64,000 nt of DNA from Acidimicrobiales bacterium (GTDB taxonomy: Bacteria; Actinomycetota; Acidimicrobiia; Acidimicrobiales; Aldehydirespiratoraceae): NCBI GenBank assembly GCA_040219515.1, contig JAVJSI010000013.1:1-64000 (forward strand), read 5' to 3'. The notes beneath the pieces were generated by a model, which saw only the letters and a program-made list of their open reading frames with translations, was not told where the DNA came from and ran no database searches. Both the position numbers and the translations under genes were made by a program. Of the stretch, positions 43,201-50,878 are shown piece after piece. Position 1 is the first letter of the stretch; each line of letters starts with the position of its first letter.

Positions 43201-44100
43201 ACGCTTGTCGTCGTACATTCTGCGGTCGACGACGTCGAGGAGTTCGGCCGGGGTCAGGGAGCGGTCGACCTGGATCAGGCCGATCGATGCACCGAGCGCT
43301 ACTTCGAGCGATCGGATCTGGAACGGTTGGGCGAGCGAGACCCGGAGTCGCTCAGCGAGCACCAGGGCTCCCTCTTCCGGGAGGTTCTCGCAGAGGAGAA
43401 CGAACTCGTCGCCACCGAGACGCGCCACCATGTCGCCGTCTCGAACGATGCGTTGGGCGCGGGCGGCCACGAGTCCGAGTAGGTCGTCACCGATCTGGTG
43501 GCCGTGGTCGTCGTTGACCCTCTTGAAACCGTCGAGATCGAACAAGAAGAGCCAGCTCGGGTTCGGTCCGACCGCGTGCTCCCTGCGCAGGTTCTCCAGC
43601 CGGCGGGTCAGCGCCCGGCGGTTCGGGAGGCCGGTCAGCTCGTCGTGGTACGCCTCGAAGGACAGTCGGTCTCGACGCGCCTTTTCAGTGGTGATGTCGA
43701 CGTGGAACACGATCGCGCCACCGCCGGTCGTCACCGGCGCGGACGATGCCTGCAGGAGGAACCAACGATCCTCGGTGGCCGTGGGACAGGGATACTCGAA
43801 CTCGAAGTGCGTCGTTTCACCGGACAGTACCCGCCGGAGTCCACGCGCGATCGACCCGGCCACCGCGTCGCCGTCGGCTCCTGCCCGCTCGCAGAGCTTG
43901 ACGTAGTTCGTCCCCGGTCCGGTCGTCGCGATCGTTCCCCCGTTCAGAGATGCGAACAGTCGCCACGCTGCGTTGGTGTCGACGATGGTGCCCTCGTTGT
44001 CGATGACGGCCGCAACGGCAGCCAGGTGTTCGAACGCGAAGGATCGAGCGTCGGTGACCGCCGGGGCGGTTCCGGTGCGCTCCTCGGATTCGGCGTTCAT
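40282..44100 (-). CDS. Multi-PAS protein with two GGDEF domains and one EAL domain
   Basis: The 1272-residue protein is a soluble c-di-GMP signalling hub. From the N-terminus: PAS (about 25-140), GGDEF with ARLGGDEF near 229, PAS regions near 350-470, 475-590, 597-720 and 725-845, a second GGDEF with ARFGGDEF near 918, and an EAL domain with FEALLRW near 1045, NVSA, the Glu of EVTESA, DDFGTGYSSL and VIKIDRAF. Both GGDEF motifs and the EAL metal ligands are intact, so synthesis and breakdown are both possible. No membrane helix is evident. A folded leader hides its AGAAGG ribosome binding site. Two GGDEF domains in one chain are uncommon. Confidence 0.9.
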   Translation of the reverse strand: MNAESEERTGTAPAVTDARSFAFEHLAAVAAVIDNEGTIVDTNAAWRLFASLNGGTIATTGPGTNYVKLCERAGADGDAVAGSIARGLRRVLSGETTHFEFEYPCPTATEDRWFLLQASSAPVTTGGGAIVFHVDITTEKARRDRLSFEAYHDELTGLPNRRALTRRLENLRREHAVGPNPSWLFLFDLDGFKRVNDDHGHQIGDDLLGLVAARAQRIVRDGDMVARLGGDEFVLLCENLPEEGALVLAERLRVSLAQPFQIRSLEVALGASIGLIQVDRSLTPAELLDVVDRRMYDDKRRRYENETSPPTTAPPLPIAPSSSADAERHFEPTAANTRGSEAKRVIASAMTDAVVANSNDLVMFFAQDGTIEWVSRASQRVFGVAPEALVGLNGFDMIHPSDRDRVIGDFMSIPNLEDRVRTEFRIVTPDGRVGWVDEIATNLLEDPNVGMIVGNLRDITDRKQAEDAVRFQARLLDAVRQAVVAIDQPGAIIYWNEAATALYGYRRDEALGRSLTELLPAAEGWESISDQIQDRLRRGLPWDGEIRIVGKDGREIPLLVSDTPVFDDDGGHVATIGVGTDITERIRSEEITARLSAIVESSGDAVVSADLNGAVDTWNHRARELFDPSSRDFNGRQLVDLFDSENRAVVEATIGQVADGGPVTGLELRTDGPDGDSIELGVTFSPIRRSVDHTTIGISVIARDITERLRLHRGIDQERRRLADAQRCARLGSFELDLDTGRSTRSEELCRILGLPVESSGSIDLEWVHPDDREECATAMRRIVDGEVDVEMTHRIVRPDGEVRWVVSRTSDLSRGRIICGTVLDITEQRVAQLTLEHQASHDPLTGLENRVGLARSVGQLLARTRPQGQSVAVAMLDLDQFNQINDTLGHTVGDEVLKAVSSRFEQGLPSTDIVARFGGDEFVVIRTDVATSEEAEALGADIQRTLDDEILLGHRRFHVSCCVGVAISTADTDVDSLLSHADAAVHLAKQCGRSEIAVFDPASRAAANRLHNLESALARAIDNDELRVEYQPVIDLGDGTAAGFEALLRWTSDAFGDVSPAEFIPIAEASGLIVRIGRWVLDRALAQLASWRAVDTACDVWLSVNVSARQLDRPEFVDTVLDLMRSHGVPFRNLHLEVTESAALHETETSSDTLVRLRNHGIKVSIDDFGTGYSSLSYLDRLPIDVIKIDRAFVRELHVSAERTAIVRTIVALASTLDLDIVAEGVENDYQARFLRKLGCRHGQGFLWSPSLPGDEAAAWIGTRAALPPTQ

Positions 44101-44160
44101 TTCACAGCCCTTCTGGCGCGAGACAGTCTCCTGTCGGCCGCGAGGGCTGTGCCTTTAACG
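44101..44160 (-). promoter_or_regulatory. Structured 5' leader of the PAS-GGDEF-EAL gene
   Basis: On the minus strand CACAGCCC pairs perfectly with GGGCTGTG over an enclosed region that contains GACAG-GAGA-CTGTC, a 5-bp hairpin with a GNRA tetraloop. The AGAAGGG ribosome binding site runs into the 3' arm of the outer stem, so closing the stem should lower translation. It does not match the c-di-GMP-I consensus I know, so I call it only a candidate regulatory RNA. Confidence 0.5.
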
Positions 44161-44183
44161 AATGCCGTGACGGCGGCGGAAGG

Positions 44184-44624
44184 TCAGGTGTCGATCATCT
44201 CGAAGCACTGCACCTCGACCATCATGGGGAGCAGGTACCCGACGTAGAAGTTGTGGAGCTTCAGCACGCCGTGGTCCTCCACCTCGTAGTCGATCACATC
44301 GACTCGGTCGTCCCGTTCGGCGTAGGCCTTGGCCCGACCGAGCACCTCGTGGAGTTGGTCGACGGTGTCGACAGCGAGGCCGAAGTGATCGAGCCGGGGC
44401 GCGGACATCGGCTCGTCGTCGGCGATGAGGAACACGAATTGGTCATAGGCGTGCACGCCCATGACGAGGCGCTTGCGGTCCTCGGTCATGGTCGGGTGTT
44501 CGACCCAGCCGAACACGTCGGAGTAGAAGTCGACGATGTCGGTGCGGGACCGTTCGTCGAGGGCGTCGGCGGGCATGCTCATCGCCACGTGGTTGAAGCG
44601 GGCGGGGCCGCGGAACTCACTCAT
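44184..44624 (-). CDS. VOC-superfamily (glyoxalase/dioxygenase fold) protein
   Basis: The 146-residue protein has the beta-alpha-beta-beta-beta repeats of the vicinal oxygen chelate fold, with NHVAMSMPADAL, FYSDVFGWVEHP in the first module and LDHFGLAVDTVDQL in the second. Glu/His ligands typical of metal-binding members are partly visible (His12, His83, Glu near the C-terminus), but the activity is not identifiable. It overlaps the alcohol dehydrogenase stop by ATGA and is the last gene of the run. Confidence 0.75.
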   Translation of the reverse strand: MSEFRGPARFNHVAMSMPADALDERSRTDIVDFYSDVFGWVEHPTMTEDRKRLVMGVHAYDQFVFLIADDEPMSAPRLDHFGLAVDTVDQLHEVLGRAKAYAERDDRVDVIDYEVEDHGVLKLHNFYVGYLLPMMVEVQCFEMIDT

Positions 44625-45706
44625 GTCGTCCTTCCCATCGGTCGCACCAGCGCTTTGCCGGCGATCGAGCCCGTCCGGAGACGGTGCATCGTTGCGAGCA
44701 GATCGTCGAGTCGCACCTCGTCGGGCGCCAGGAGATCGTCGAGGGGCAGACTGCCCGATCCGATGAGGGTGAGCGCGTCGGCGAAGCCGTCGGCGTCGTA
44801 GTTGAACGCGCCGGTGACCTCGAGTTCGTTGAGGATGACCCGGTTGGTGTCGAGCTGGGGAAGGTCGAGCCCCGTGCCCACGAGGACGAGGGTGCCGCCG
44901 GGCTTCAGCTGGGTGAGCGCAGTCTCGACGGCAGCCCGGGCGCCGGAGGTTTCGAAGACCACGTCGACGGCGTCGGCCGGCGCGGCGCCGGGGTGTGCGG
45001 TGATCTCGAGATCCTCGACGGCGCGGACCTCGGCGCCCAGTCGGTGGGCGAGGGCGGCACGGTGTTCGCCGGGCTCGACTGCGGCCGTGGCGATGCCGGC
45101 CCCGGCCAGCACGGCGATGATCGCCGCACCGATCGGTCCCGCGCCCATGACGAGCGCTCGTTGGTCGTGTCCACCCTCGGTGTGTACCCGCGGACCGGAC
45201 CACGATGATCGGGGTGGATGCACGGACAAACCGGAGCGCGTGATGGCGTGGAGGGCGACGGCGAGCGGCTCGGTGTAGGCCGCGGCGCGAGCATCGACAC
45301 CCGACGGTACGGGGAACAGGCGGTCGGCGCCGGCGGCGACGAACTCGGCGAAGGCGCCCCGTTCCGGGCCGGTTCCGGCCTCGGGTCGGTTGCGGCAGAG
45401 GCTGGTCCGCCCGGCCCGACAGAGCGCACACGAACCGCAGGCGGGCGAGGGCAGGCCGACGACGAGTGTGCCCGTTGCCAGGCCGGTGGTGCCGGGATCG
45501 TGTATCCGACCCGACCACTCGTGGCCGAAGACCGAGTCGGGCGGGCCCCAGCCGTCGAGCATCATGTGCAGATCGGTGCCGCAGATGCCGCAGTACTCGA
45601 CCGCGACCAACGCGTCGGTTTCGCCTCCGGGTCGCGGGAGATCGACGACGTCGACCTCACCCCGCCGGCGATAGATCGCCGCTCTCATCGTGGGCTGGGT
45701 GGACAT
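44621..45706 (-). CDS. Zinc-dependent alcohol dehydrogenase
   Basis: The 361-residue MDR-family enzyme has the catalytic zinc residues Cys in GICGTD and His-Glu in FGHEWSG, the structural zinc cluster CGSCALCRAGRTSLC and the cofactor motif MGAGPIGAA. Before the Rossmann fold there is an extra segment of about 20 residues (from SGLSVHPPRSS to GGHDQR) where relatives have a short turn. The reaction is oxidation of an alcohol or reduction of an aldehyde; the substrate is unknown. The ATG at 45706 follows the CoA ligase gene by 24 nt. Confidence 0.88.
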   Translation of the reverse strand: MSTQPTMRAAIYRRRGEVDVVDLPRPGGETDALVAVEYCGICGTDLHMMLDGWGPPDSVFGHEWSGRIHDPGTTGLATGTLVVGLPSPACGSCALCRAGRTSLCRNRPEAGTGPERGAFAEFVAAGADRLFPVPSGVDARAAAYTEPLAVALHAITRSGLSVHPPRSSWSGPRVHTEGGHDQRALVMGAGPIGAAIIAVLAGAGIATAAVEPGEHRAALAHRLGAEVRAVEDLEITAHPGAAPADAVDVVFETSGARAAVETALTQLKPGGTLVLVGTGLDLPQLDTNRVILNELEVTGAFNYDADGFADALTLIGSGSLPLDDLLAPDEVRLDDLLATMHRLRTGSIAGKALVRPMGRTT

Positions 45707-45730
45707 GGTCGAGAGCTTCGTCGGGTTCGC

Positions 45731-47149
45731 TCAGCCGTGCAATCGGTCGGGCGCCACCAGTGATGCCGCCAGCGTCGCACGATCGACCTTGCCCGATGTG
45801 AGGAGCGGCATCTCGTCGACGATCTCGAGCCGTTCGGGGGTGATGAACTTCGCCGCGCCGCGCTCGCTGAACCAGCGACGGCACTCGTCGAGATCGAACC
45901 CGTCGGGGGCGACCACGAACGCGGCCACCCGCTCGCCCAGCCGCTCGTGGGGCTCCGCCACGGCGACGGCCTGACGCACCGAGGGGTGGGCCTCGAGATG
46001 ACGTTCGACCTCACCGGCCGAGATGTTCTCGCCGCCGCGGATGATGCGTTCACCGAGGCGGCCCGTGATCGTCAACCAGCCGTCGTCGATCGAGGCGAGG
46101 TCACCGGTGCGGAACCAACCATCGACGAAGTGCTCCGCGGTGCGGGCGTCGTCGAGATAGCCCCGGGCGAGCTCCGGCCCACGGAGCCAGAGTTGGCCGT
46201 CGTCGTCGATGCGGATCTCGGAGCCGCCGAACGGTCGACCGTCGGTCGACACCATGCGCTCGGGTGGGTCGTCGAAGCGACTCGTCGTGATGGTGGGTGC
46301 CTCGGTGGAACCGTAGGCCCGCTTCACGACCACGCCGAGCTCCTCGCGAGCCCGCGCCGCGAACTCGGGACTGACCCCGGCACCGCCGCACGAGACGAGC
46401 CGCAGCGAGCCGACCCGTTCGGGTCGGAATGCGGGGTCGTCCATGAGGCCGAGGAAGAAGGTGGGAGGTCCGACCATCCAGGTCACTCCCTCGGCCTCGA
46501 TCAGGTCGAGGGCCGCTCCCGGGTTCCACTTCGACATGAGCACCGCCTTCGCGCCGGCCGCCCCGGGCACGAGCACGCCATGGAGCAGTCCCGAGACATG
46601 GGCGAGCGGCGCGGGCATGAGCACGACGTCGTCGGCGGTGAAGCCGTGGACCTCGACGGACTCGGCCGTCTTGTAAGCGAGCGACGCGTGGGTGTGCACC
46701 ACCCCCTTGGGCACACCGGTACTGCCGGAGGTGAACATCACGAGTGCGTCGTCCGTCGGCTCGACGGTCACCGGGGGAGCGACACCCCCGGAGAGTTCAC
46801 TCATCCGCACGGCACCGGGGACATCGGCGAGCGCGCTGTCGGGGTGGGCGATCAGCAGGGCCGGTTCGCACTGGTCGAGCGCGTGACGCAGCTGGTCGGG
46901 GCCGGCCAACGGGTGCAGCGCCACCGGTACGACGCCGATCGACCAGCAGGCGCGATAGACGACCACGGCTTCGATGCCGACGGGCAGCTGGAAGGCGACG
47001 TGGTCACCGTGGCCGATACCCCGGGCGTTGAACGCACCGGCCTGTGCGGCCGCCCGTGTGTGCAGGGCCGCGCTCGACCATCGTTCGTCGCCATGGACGA
47101 TCGCGTCGGGCCGAGGCGGGGCCGCGTCGAGCAGCGCGGTGAGCGTCAC
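45731..47149 (-). CDS. Acyl-CoA synthetase (AMP-forming)
   Basis: The 472-residue ANL-type ligase is shorter than usual because the N-terminal region is compact. It has the P-loop TSGSTGVPKGVVH, A5-type AYGSTEAPT, the hinge in GRLGERIIRGGENIS and the catalytic Lys in LTSGKVDR. GTG 47149 is the first start near the conserved region and overlaps the next gene upstream as GTGA. The neighbouring NDP-forming-type ligase and ACAD suggest that it activates the same organic acid for breakdown. Confidence 0.88.
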   Translation of the reverse strand: MTLTALLDAAPPRPDAIVHGDERWSSAALHTRAAAQAGAFNARGIGHGDHVAFQLPVGIEAVVVYRACWSIGVVPVALHPLAGPDQLRHALDQCEPALLIAHPDSALADVPGAVRMSELSGGVAPPVTVEPTDDALVMFTSGSTGVPKGVVHTHASLAYKTAESVEVHGFTADDVVLMPAPLAHVSGLLHGVLVPGAAGAKAVLMSKWNPGAALDLIEAEGVTWMVGPPTFFLGLMDDPAFRPERVGSLRLVSCGGAGVSPEFAARAREELGVVVKRAYGSTEAPTITTSRFDDPPERMVSTDGRPFGGSEIRIDDDGQLWLRGPELARGYLDDARTAEHFVDGWFRTGDLASIDDGWLTITGRLGERIIRGGENISAGEVERHLEAHPSVRQAVAVAEPHERLGERVAAFVVAPDGFDLDECRRWFSERGAAKFITPERLEIVDEMPLLTSGKVDRATLAASLVAPDRLHG

Positions 47150-48600
47150 GGGCGGCGTCGGGCGTGGTGCCAGAGGTGCTCGAGCGCGGCGACGGCTTCC
47201 TCGCCGGCGCTGTGACAGAACCGGCCCGTGGCCCGCACGGTGGCGGGTCCGGGGTTGTCGGGATCGGTCAGCGCGAGCTCGGTGAAGGCGATGACCGGCT
47301 TGCCGCTCCGGTCGCTCGCCGCCGCGGCGGCCTCGGCGAACCGGGTGTCCTGCCGCTCGTGGTACTCGACGATGCGCTCGAGGCCGTGGTCGGGGTAGTA
47401 GCGCCCACCGCGCTCCATGGCCGCCGTGTTCGACTGGATGCCGAGGCCGAGGTAGATGACCGCGTCGACGTCGGGATGCGACGCGATGATCGGGAGGAGC
47501 TCGGGGATCGTGTCGCGGGTCTCGCCGCCGGCCAGGTCGACCGGATTGCGGCGGCTCCAGCGCGGCGGCACCCGGGCGTCGATCTCGGCGCGGAGATCGT
47601 CGGGCAGTTCGACGAGGTCGAGCTCGCTCGCCTCGACCGCGTCGCCGGTGATCACGCACCAGCCGCCGGCCGTCCCGAAGACCAGCGTGCGGGGCCCGCG
47701 GGGGAGGGGCTGGGTCGCGAAGGTGGCTGCGGTGCGGTAGGCCTCGCCGATGGTGTCGACGACGGTGACGCCGGCGGCGGCGAGGGATTCGTCGGTGCCG
47801 TCGCGTCCGGCCCGTGAACCGGTGTGGGCGGCGACGGCGTCGACGCCCGAACGTGATCGTCCGCCCCGCATGACGACCACGGGCATCTCGTCGGCCACGG
47901 CGCCGAGTCGTTCGACGGTGTCGTCGGCGATGTCCTCGAGATAGGCGAGACCGACGGTGGTCTCGGGGTCGGTGGCGTACCACTCCATGAAGTCGGCCAC
48001 GCCGACCTGGGCGCCGTTGCCGACCGAGACGGCGCGGCTGATCCCGACCCCGGCCTGGCGGGCGAGGTTGCCGAAGGTCGACACCATGCCGCCCGACTGG
48101 CTCGCGATGGCGATCGGGCCTCGCGGTGGCATCGGCGCCACGATCTGGGCGCACATGGCGACCGGCGTGGAGATCACCCCCTGCCCGTTGGGACCGGCCA
48201 GCAGGATGCCGAGACTGTCGGCCAGTTCGGCCAACTCGTCCTGGTGGGCGCGGCCTCGGTCGTCGATCTCGCCGAAGCCGGCCGACGCGCAGAACGCGGC
48301 CGTGATGCCCCGGTCGGCTGCCTGACGCAGCACGTCGGCGGTGGCTGACGCGGGCACGCCGAGGAACACCAGGTCGAGGTCGGCCTCCGGGATGTCGTCC
48401 AGCGAGGCGTAGGTCGTCTCACCCAGCACGTCCTCACCGGTCAGGTTGGTGCCGAACAGCGCGCCCTCGTAGCCGACGGCGCGCAGGTTGTGAAACGCCA
48501 CGAAGCCGAACTTCCCGGGGTGGGTGGCCGCTCCGGCCACCACGATGCCGCGCGGTTCGAACAGCGCCCGGAACCGCTCGGCCGGTTGACGGATCGTCAT
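47146..48600 (-). CDS. NDP-forming acyl-CoA synthetase-like protein (CoA-binding and ligase domains)
   Basis: The 484-residue protein resembles the alpha part of NDP-forming acyl-CoA synthetases. The CoA-binding Rossmann domain is at about 15-125 (GIVVAGAATHPGKFG, GPNGQG where GPNCxG is usual), then a ligase-CoA domain with SQSGGMVSTFGNLARQ, and the phospho-His segment AAHTGSRAG near residue 262. No ATP-grasp domain follows, so a partner beta subunit may be encoded elsewhere, or the protein may have another role. ATG 48600 has a GGGGAGAGG site. The large palindromic repeat lies just upstream. Confidence 0.82.
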   Translation of the reverse strand: MTIRQPAERFRALFEPRGIVVAGAATHPGKFGFVAFHNLRAVGYEGALFGTNLTGEDVLGETTYASLDDIPEADLDLVFLGVPASATADVLRQAADRGITAAFCASAGFGEIDDRGRAHQDELAELADSLGILLAGPNGQGVISTPVAMCAQIVAPMPPRGPIAIASQSGGMVSTFGNLARQAGVGISRAVSVGNGAQVGVADFMEWYATDPETTVGLAYLEDIADDTVERLGAVADEMPVVVMRGGRSRSGVDAVAAHTGSRAGRDGTDESLAAAGVTVVDTIGEAYRTAATFATQPLPRGPRTLVFGTAGGWCVITGDAVEASELDLVELPDDLRAEIDARVPPRWSRRNPVDLAGGETRDTIPELLPIIASHPDVDAVIYLGLGIQSNTAAMERGGRYYPDHGLERIVEYHERQDTRFAEAAAAASDRSGKPVIAFTELALTDPDNPGPATVRATGRFCHSAGEEAVAALEHLWHHARRRP

Positions 48601-48617
48601 CGTCGTTTCCTCTCCCC

Positions 48618-48691
48618 GTCCCAAAGGTGTCAGACACCCGTCCCGAAGGGGTCTGACACCGATGGGGACGGGTGTCTGACACCTTTGGGAC
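48618..48691. repeat. Large palindromic repeat, GGTGTCAGACACC family
   Basis: Perfect 27-bp inverted repeats at 48618-48644 and 48665-48691 enclose a 20-nt loop that contains a third degenerate copy, GGGGTCTGACACC. Each arm carries the palindrome GGTGTCAGACACC. The element sits between the ACAD stop and the ribosome binding site of the downstream ligase gene. The element at 9581-9644 has the related core GGGGTCAGACCCC. It can form a long hairpin in the transcript and may reduce read-through to the ligase gene. Confidence 0.8.
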
Positions 48692-48693
48692 GG

Positions 48694-49848
48694 TCAGTCG
48701 ATCGCGTGGCGTTCGCGGAGCTTGCGGGCGATGACCATCTTCTGCACCTCGCTGGTGCCCTCGCCGATGATCATCAGCGGCGAGTCGCGGAAATAACGCT
48801 CGACGTCGTACTCCTGCGTGTAGCCGTTGCCGCCATGGATACGCAGCGCATCGGTGCAGATCTCGAAGCACGCTTCGGAGGCGAAGAGTTTCGCCATGCC
48901 CGCTTCGAGGTCGATGCGTTCGCCGCGGTCGTAGCGAGCCGCCGCGTCGTAGGTCATCAATCGCGCCGCCTGGAGCTTGGTGGCCATCTCGGCGAGCTTG
49001 AACTGGATCGCCTGGTGTTCGAAGATCGGCTTGCCGAAGGTCTCGCGTTCCTGGGCGTACTTCATCGCCGCGTCGAACGCGGCCTGGCCCACTCCGACGG
49101 CGCGCGACGCGATGTTGATGCGACCGAGTTCGAGGGCGGAGAGGGCGTAGCGCAAGCCGTTGCCCATCCCCTCGGGTCCCCCGAGCATGTTGGCGGCCGG
49201 CACCCGATGGTCGACGTAGGACATCTCGACGGTCTCGAGGCCCTTGTAGCCGAGCTTGTGGATCTTCTTCGACGTCCGAATGCCCTCGAATTCGTCGCCT
49301 GGCTCTTTCTCGACGAGGAAGCAGGTGACCCGATCGTCGGGCGTTCGTGCGAGGAGCATCACGAGGTTGGCCCGCACGCCGTTGGTCACCCACATCTTGG
49401 TGCCGTTGATGACCCACTCGTCGCCGTCCTGCGTGGCCTTGCAGCGCAGGGCGCCGGCGTCGGAGCCGGAGTCGGGCTCGCTCAGCGAGAACGCGGCACG
49501 AAAGCTGCCGTCGACCATGCGGGGCAGATAGTCCTGCCGCTGCTCGTCGGTGCCGTAGCGGCCGATCATGGTCGCCGCGATCTTGTGGGTGTTGAGGATG
49601 CCCGACAGCGTCATCCAGCCCCGGCTCAGCTCCTCGACGATACGGGCATAGGTCGTGATGTCGAGGCCGAGCCCGCCGAACTCCTCGGGGATGGTGGCGC
49701 CGAAGAGTCCGAACTCGCACATCTGGTCGAACATCGCCTGGGGGAACTCGTCGGCGTGCTCGAGCTCGGCGGCGTGGGGGACGACGTCCTTGTCGACCCA
49801 CTTGGCGATGGTCTCGATGATCTGGTCGGCCACATCCTGGCTGGTCAT
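48694..49848 (-). CDS. Acyl-CoA dehydrogenase
   Basis: The 384-residue canonical ACAD has the SLSEPDSGSDAGALR loop, the WVINGTKMWVTNG strand, KIHKLGYKGLETVEM, RETFGKPIFEHQAIQFKLAE and the C-terminal RIHGGNGYTQEYDVERYFRD and IIGEGTSEVQKMVIAR segments; the Glu of GEGTSE is in the region of the catalytic base of many ACADs. It oxidises an acyl-CoA to enoyl-CoA with electron transfer to ETF. The ATG at 49848 overlaps the NTF2-like gene by ATGA; longer frames upstream are shadows of it. Confidence 0.93.
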   Translation of the reverse strand: MTSQDVADQIIETIAKWVDKDVVPHAAELEHADEFPQAMFDQMCEFGLFGATIPEEFGGLGLDITTYARIVEELSRGWMTLSGILNTHKIAATMIGRYGTDEQRQDYLPRMVDGSFRAAFSLSEPDSGSDAGALRCKATQDGDEWVINGTKMWVTNGVRANLVMLLARTPDDRVTCFLVEKEPGDEFEGIRTSKKIHKLGYKGLETVEMSYVDHRVPAANMLGGPEGMGNGLRYALSALELGRINIASRAVGVGQAAFDAAMKYAQERETFGKPIFEHQAIQFKLAEMATKLQAARLMTYDAAARYDRGERIDLEAGMAKLFASEACFEICTDALRIHGGNGYTQEYDVERYFRDSPLMIIGEGTSEVQKMVIARKLRERHAID

Positions 49849-50231
49849 TCCGGTTGGTCTCCTGTGAAGACGATCTCTCGTCGTCGAAACTTCCAGCGAC
49901 CGCCGTGGTGGACGAGCTGATCGACGTAGCGGCCACTCTGACCGACTGCTCCCTTCATTGAAACCCAGACGAAGTCGGTGCGCACTGTCGCGGCGGTGGT
50001 GGATTCGAGCTCGATCCACGGCTCGCTGAGCATGTGCTTGCCCCGGGCATCGGCTTGCTGGCTCGGTTCGATGAACCCGCGGAGCTCGTCGTGGCCGTGC
50101 TGGTGCATGCCCATGACCACGAATTCGATGTCGTCGGTGAAGAGGGTGATCCACTCGTCGAAGTGTCCGTCGTCGATCAGCTGGCAGTAGCTCGCCAGCA
50201 GGGCGCGAATCTGCTCCTCAGCCCCAGGCAT
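49845..50231 (-). CDS. NTF2/SnoaL-like protein
   Basis: The 128-residue protein has the cone-shaped NTF2-like fold pattern: a first helix QIRALLASYCQLIDDG, HFDEWITLFTDDIEFV, and the late strand GRWKFRRREIVFTG. This group includes small dehydratases, isomerases and dioxygenase beta subunits. The ATG at 50231 has AGGAG 7 nt upstream and overlaps the nitroreductase end; an ATG at 50255 gives an eight-residue extension. The role is not identifiable from sequence. Confidence 0.78.
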   Translation of the reverse strand: MPGAEEQIRALLASYCQLIDDGHFDEWITLFTDDIEFVVMGMHQHGHDELRGFIEPSQQADARGKHMLSEPWIELESTTAATVRTDFVWVSMKGAVGQSGRYVDQLVHHGGRWKFRRREIVFTGDQPE

Positions 50232-50841
50232 GGCCGTACTCCTCTCGATGGGCATGGGCGTGGACCGGTTCGCGACGCGACGGCCCCAGGTTCCGGGCCG
50301 GATGGCCGACGGGGATCACCGCCTGCGGGATGACGTGCTCGGGCAGTTTCAGGATCGCCCGCAGGTCGTCGACCAGGATCGTGCCGATCGTCGTCAGCGC
50401 ACTCCCGAGACCGTGAGCGGTGGCTGCGGTCATCAGGTTCTGGGTGGCCGGCCAGATCGAACTGTCCATGAGTTCGGCGTTCCACCTTTCGGCGTTCGCG
50501 CAGACGACGATCGAGACCGGGGCGCCGGCGAAGCCACCGCGCACGCCCTGTTCCACGTCGTCGCGCATGGTGGTGCTCACCTTGCCGTCGGTCGCGTCCT
50601 TGGCGCCCATGTCCCAGAGGCGTGATGCCAGTTCCCACAAGGCGGCCCGGCGATCCGGATCCTGCACGACCACGAACTCCCACGGTTGGGTGTTCTGCGC
50701 GCTCGGGGCGCGGGTGGCCAGCTCCAGGATGTCGGTGATGACGTCGTCGGGCACCGGTTCGTCGGTGAACGAGCGGTGGGCCCGTTGACGACGCAGGACC
50801 GAGCGGACGGCCTCCAGATCGGACATGACGAGGTCGGACAT
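50218..50841 (-). CDS. Nitroreductase-family FMN oxidoreductase
   Basis: The 207-residue protein shows LRRQRAHRSFTDEPVP near residues 14-30, ATRAPSAQNTQPWEFVVV (FMN-contacting), and a C-terminal AVIPVGHPARN segment. The family binds FMN and reduces nitro groups, quinones or enones with NAD(P)H. The ATG at 50841 lies 7 nt after TAACGT with no Shine-Dalgarno site, a leaderless pattern; an in-frame ATG at 50826 is possible. It opens the long minus-strand run that ends at 44184. Confidence 0.85.
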   Translation of the reverse strand: MSDLVMSDLEAVRSVLRRQRAHRSFTDEPVPDDVITDILELATRAPSAQNTQPWEFVVVQDPDRRAALWELASRLWDMGAKDATDGKVSTTMRDDVEQGVRGGFAGAPVSIVVCANAERWNAELMDSSIWPATQNLMTAATAHGLGSALTTIGTILVDDLRAILKLPEHVIPQAVIPVGHPARNLGPSRREPVHAHAHREEYGHAWG

Positions 50842-50878
50842 GACACGGACGTTAGAACAGTCGATACTGGCACCCAAG

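Noticed and set aside
44101-44165. c-di-GMP-I (GEMM) riboswitch before the PAS-GGDEF-EAL gene
   Set aside because: The conserved internal core of that riboswitch is not visible. The element is reported only as an unclassified structured leader.
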